From contig NZ_JOEY01000014.1 of the NCBI RefSeq assembly GCF_000718165.1, positions 1-64,000 on the forward strand: DNA of 64,000 nucleotides. The letters are read 5' to 3'. Of this stretch, positions 62,483-64,000 are shown in pieces. Source of the DNA: Streptomyces fulvoviolaceus (GTDB lineage Bacteria > Actinomycetota > Actinomycetes > Streptomycetales > Streptomycetaceae). The translations under genes and the position numbers were made by a program. The notes beneath the pieces were generated by a model. It searched no databases and was not told the DNA's origin. It worked only from the letters and a program-made list of their open reading frames with translations. Each line of letters begins with the position of its first letter. Within the stretch, counting starts at the first letter, position 1.

Positions 62483-63832
62483 CTACTGCCCTTGGTGCGG
62501 GGGCTGTTGGGCATAGGGGTTGGGCTGCTGCGGGGACTGTCCGGGAGGAGTGGGGTACCCCTGGTTGGGCGGAGCCGTGTTGGGGTACTGCTGGTAGCCC
62601 GTCGGGGGCTGGGGCGGGTAGCCCGTGCCGTACGAGGGGTTTCCGCCGCCGGAGCCGGGGCCGCCGCCTCCACGGTTGCGACGACTGCGGATCACCACGA
62701 AGAGGATGGCGATAACGACCACGCCGGCTGCGATGCCAGCGATAAGGAGAATGCTGCCCGAGGAGGACTTCTTCTTTTTCTTGGCCGCACTCGTGCTGTC
62801 GTTGTCGTTGGAAGCAGTGCCGGAACTCGGAGAGGCGGACGACGACGCCTGAGCCAAGGGGCCCTCCTTGGAACCCTTGGGGATGTCCATCGTCAGCGCC
62901 GAACCGGGACGGGCGATCCCGTAACCGAGTTCCTTGTCCGGGGCCGTCTTGCCCGTGTTGTTCAGGAAGGACGCCGACTTGACGAGGCGGTTGATGATCT
63001 GGCCTGCGGATAGGTCCGGATACTTGGAGCGGAGGAGTGCGACGATGGCTGAGACATACGCGGTGGAGCCAGAGGTTCCGTCTGCCACAGCGTAACCGCT
63101 ACGGGTGGTCGGATCAGCCTGAGGGGTTTCCACACCGGGTGCTGCAACAGTGACGTTCCCAGTGTTCGACTTAGGCCAGAAGTTCAGGCCCTTGTCCACA
63201 GCGGATACTGCCACCACGCCTGGGAGAGCAGCCGGATAGTTGACCGCTCCTGCATCGTTGCCCGCACCCGCCACAACAACAACATCGTTTGCTTGCGCAT
63301 ATTCGATTGCCTTAGCGACCTTTGAGCCAGGGTAGGCGGCATCATCGTTGAGCGACAGATTGATTACTGACGCACCCTGCTCTACCGCGTATCGAACCGC
63401 CTCAGCCCAATTCCCTGGCTCTAGCGATTCCTTGGTGGACCAAATTCGCACCGGCAGGATTTTGGCCTTTGGTGCAAGACCCATGACTCCGGAAGAATCA
63501 TTCACCCCATGGCCATGGCCAGCAATAAGGCTGGCCATTCCCGTGCCATGCCCGTCATTATCCTTATGAGGGTTGCCTGCGCCAGAAAAGTCCTTACCCG
63601 GCAGAACCTGTCCGACGAGGTCTGCGTGGCTGGCATCTACACCGGAGTCGATTACAGCAACGGTAACTCCTGCTCCCTCGGAGTTCTCCCAAACCTTGTC
63701 TGCGGCGTACACGGTCAGCGGCCACTGGGCATCTCTGACTTCATCTGCCGACGCAATTGGAGCCGAAGTGAGGAGCAAGGCTCCCGTCAACGCCACGACA
63801 CCTGTCGTGGGCCAGACTCGCTTGAAACCCAA
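62483..63832 (-). CDS. mycP: Type VII secretion-associated serine protease mycosin
   Basis: A 449-residue subtilisin-type protease of the ESX machinery. Signal peptide (residues 1-~29, ends ASA). Catalytic triad: Asp62 (VAVIDSGVDASH), His95 (DNDGHGTGMAS), Ser254 (DGTSGSTAYV), with oxyanion Asn near 192 (GAGND). A Ser-rich linker and a C-terminal transmembrane anchor (~360-381, ILLIAGIAAGVVVIAILFVV) precede a Pro/Tyr-rich cytoplasmic tail. TTG 63832 is preferred for its GAGGAG site; GTG 63847 would add five residues. MycP proteins cleave ESX substrates and stabilise the complex. Confidence 0.93.
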   Translation of the reverse strand: MGFKRVWPTTGVVALTGALLLTSAPIASADEVRDAQWPLTVYAADKVWENSEGAGVTVAVIDSGVDASHADLVGQVLPGKDFSGAGNPHKDNDGHGTGMASLIAGHGHGVNDSSGVMGLAPKAKILPVRIWSTKESLEPGNWAEAVRYAVEQGASVINLSLNDDAAYPGSKVAKAIEYAQANDVVVVAGAGNDAGAVNYPAALPGVVAVSAVDKGLNFWPKSNTGNVTVAAPGVETPQADPTTRSGYAVADGTSGSTAYVSAIVALLRSKYPDLSAGQIINRLVKSASFLNNTGKTAPDKELGYGIARPGSALTMDIPKGSKEGPLAQASSSASPSSGTASNDNDSTSAAKKKKKSSSGSILLIAGIAAGVVVIAILFVVIRSRRNRGGGGPGSGGGNPSYGTGYPPQPPTGYQQYPNTAPPNQGYPTPPGQSPQQPNPYAQQPPHQGQ

Positions 63833-63919
63833 TTCCCTGCTCCTCACTCAGCGATGGCTGGGTGCGCCAGCCTTCATACATGGGTAGACGACAACTTTCC
63901 GTCCAACCCGCTTACGTGC

Positions 63920-64000
63920 TTACTCGATGGTCCGCGGTACGTTGCGGTTACGGTCCTCTTCTGAGATCCAGGTCTCTTCGTCCTCGACCAAGTAATCGGG
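63920..64000 (-). CDS. 3' end of a further gene (partial), upstream of mycP
   Basis: An open minus-strand frame enters from the right edge and codes for PDYLVEDEETWISEEDRNRN then VPRTIE and a TAA stop at 63920-63922. The D-Y-L-V-E-D-E-E-T-W pattern is typical of the C termini of small ESX-locus proteins in Streptomyces. Its stop lies 88 bases before mycP and in the same orientation, so it is probably part of the same ESX operon. Confidence 0.6.
   Translation of the reverse strand, partial: PDYLVEDEETWISEEDRNRNVPRTIE

Overview
The window is high-GC actinobacterial chromosome and almost certainly Streptomyces. Evidence: many GTG/TTG starts with purine-rich ribosome binding sites, strong third-position GC, and the conserved block RNase J-dapA-thyX ... 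dapB-M16 protease-pnp-rpsO leading into a type VII (ESX) secretion locus. The first ~160 bases match, on the minus strand, the leader that precedes 16S rRNA in Streptomyces, so an rRNA operon probably starts just off the left edge.

Layout. (1) 1-10.8 kb: housekeeping core, mostly minus strand: rRNA leader, rnj, dapA, thyX, two small membrane proteins, a TPR membrane protein, dapB, an M16 peptidase, pnp, rpsO. (2) 10.8-16.7 kb: a MITE-like element abutting the stop of eccD, then divergent eccD (membrane channel) and eccC (three-ATPase motor). (3) 16.8-35.7 kb: an ESX substrate-like protein, a DUF397 protein, a P-loop NTPase, an Imm35-like/SUKH-4-like protein, a 1764-residue polymorphic toxin with an ESX-export N terminus and two effector domains, and behind it tandem NTPase-SUKH-4 fusion genes plus a collapsed third copy. 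(4) 35.8-47.3 kb: further ESX-type substrates (WXG-like helical protein, alpha/beta hydrolase, amidase, a CpnT-N-like scaffold with its WXG100 partner), candidate partner or immunity membrane proteins and a DUF4333 lipoprotein. (5) 47.6-52.3 kb: PH-like hypotheticals, a gene relic, and a coupled pair of a membrane-anchored beta-propeller and a zinc metalloprotease. (6) 52.4-53.65 kb: an IS5-family element with intact inverted repeats and an ankyrin-repeat passenger gene. (7) 54.0-61.4 kb: two paralogous ESX-substrate cassettes facing each other as a mirror image. (8) 61.7-64 kb: the mycosin protease mycP, a relic of a second mycP C terminus, and the 3' end of one more gene.

How it fits together. 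EccC and EccD (left) and MycP (right) are conserved machinery. The ~46 kb between them looks like an accessory island of exported effectors, small partner or chaperone-like proteins, and immunity candidates. EccB and EccE are not seen and may lie beyond the right edge. The most novel feature is a family of four P-loop NTPase genes tied to SUKH-4 immunity domains: two are fused, one is a separate gene next to a SUKH-4-like protein, and one is a decayed remnant. They lie at and just downstream of a dual-domain toxin. Family names rest on motifs and pattern recognition only; no database search was run.
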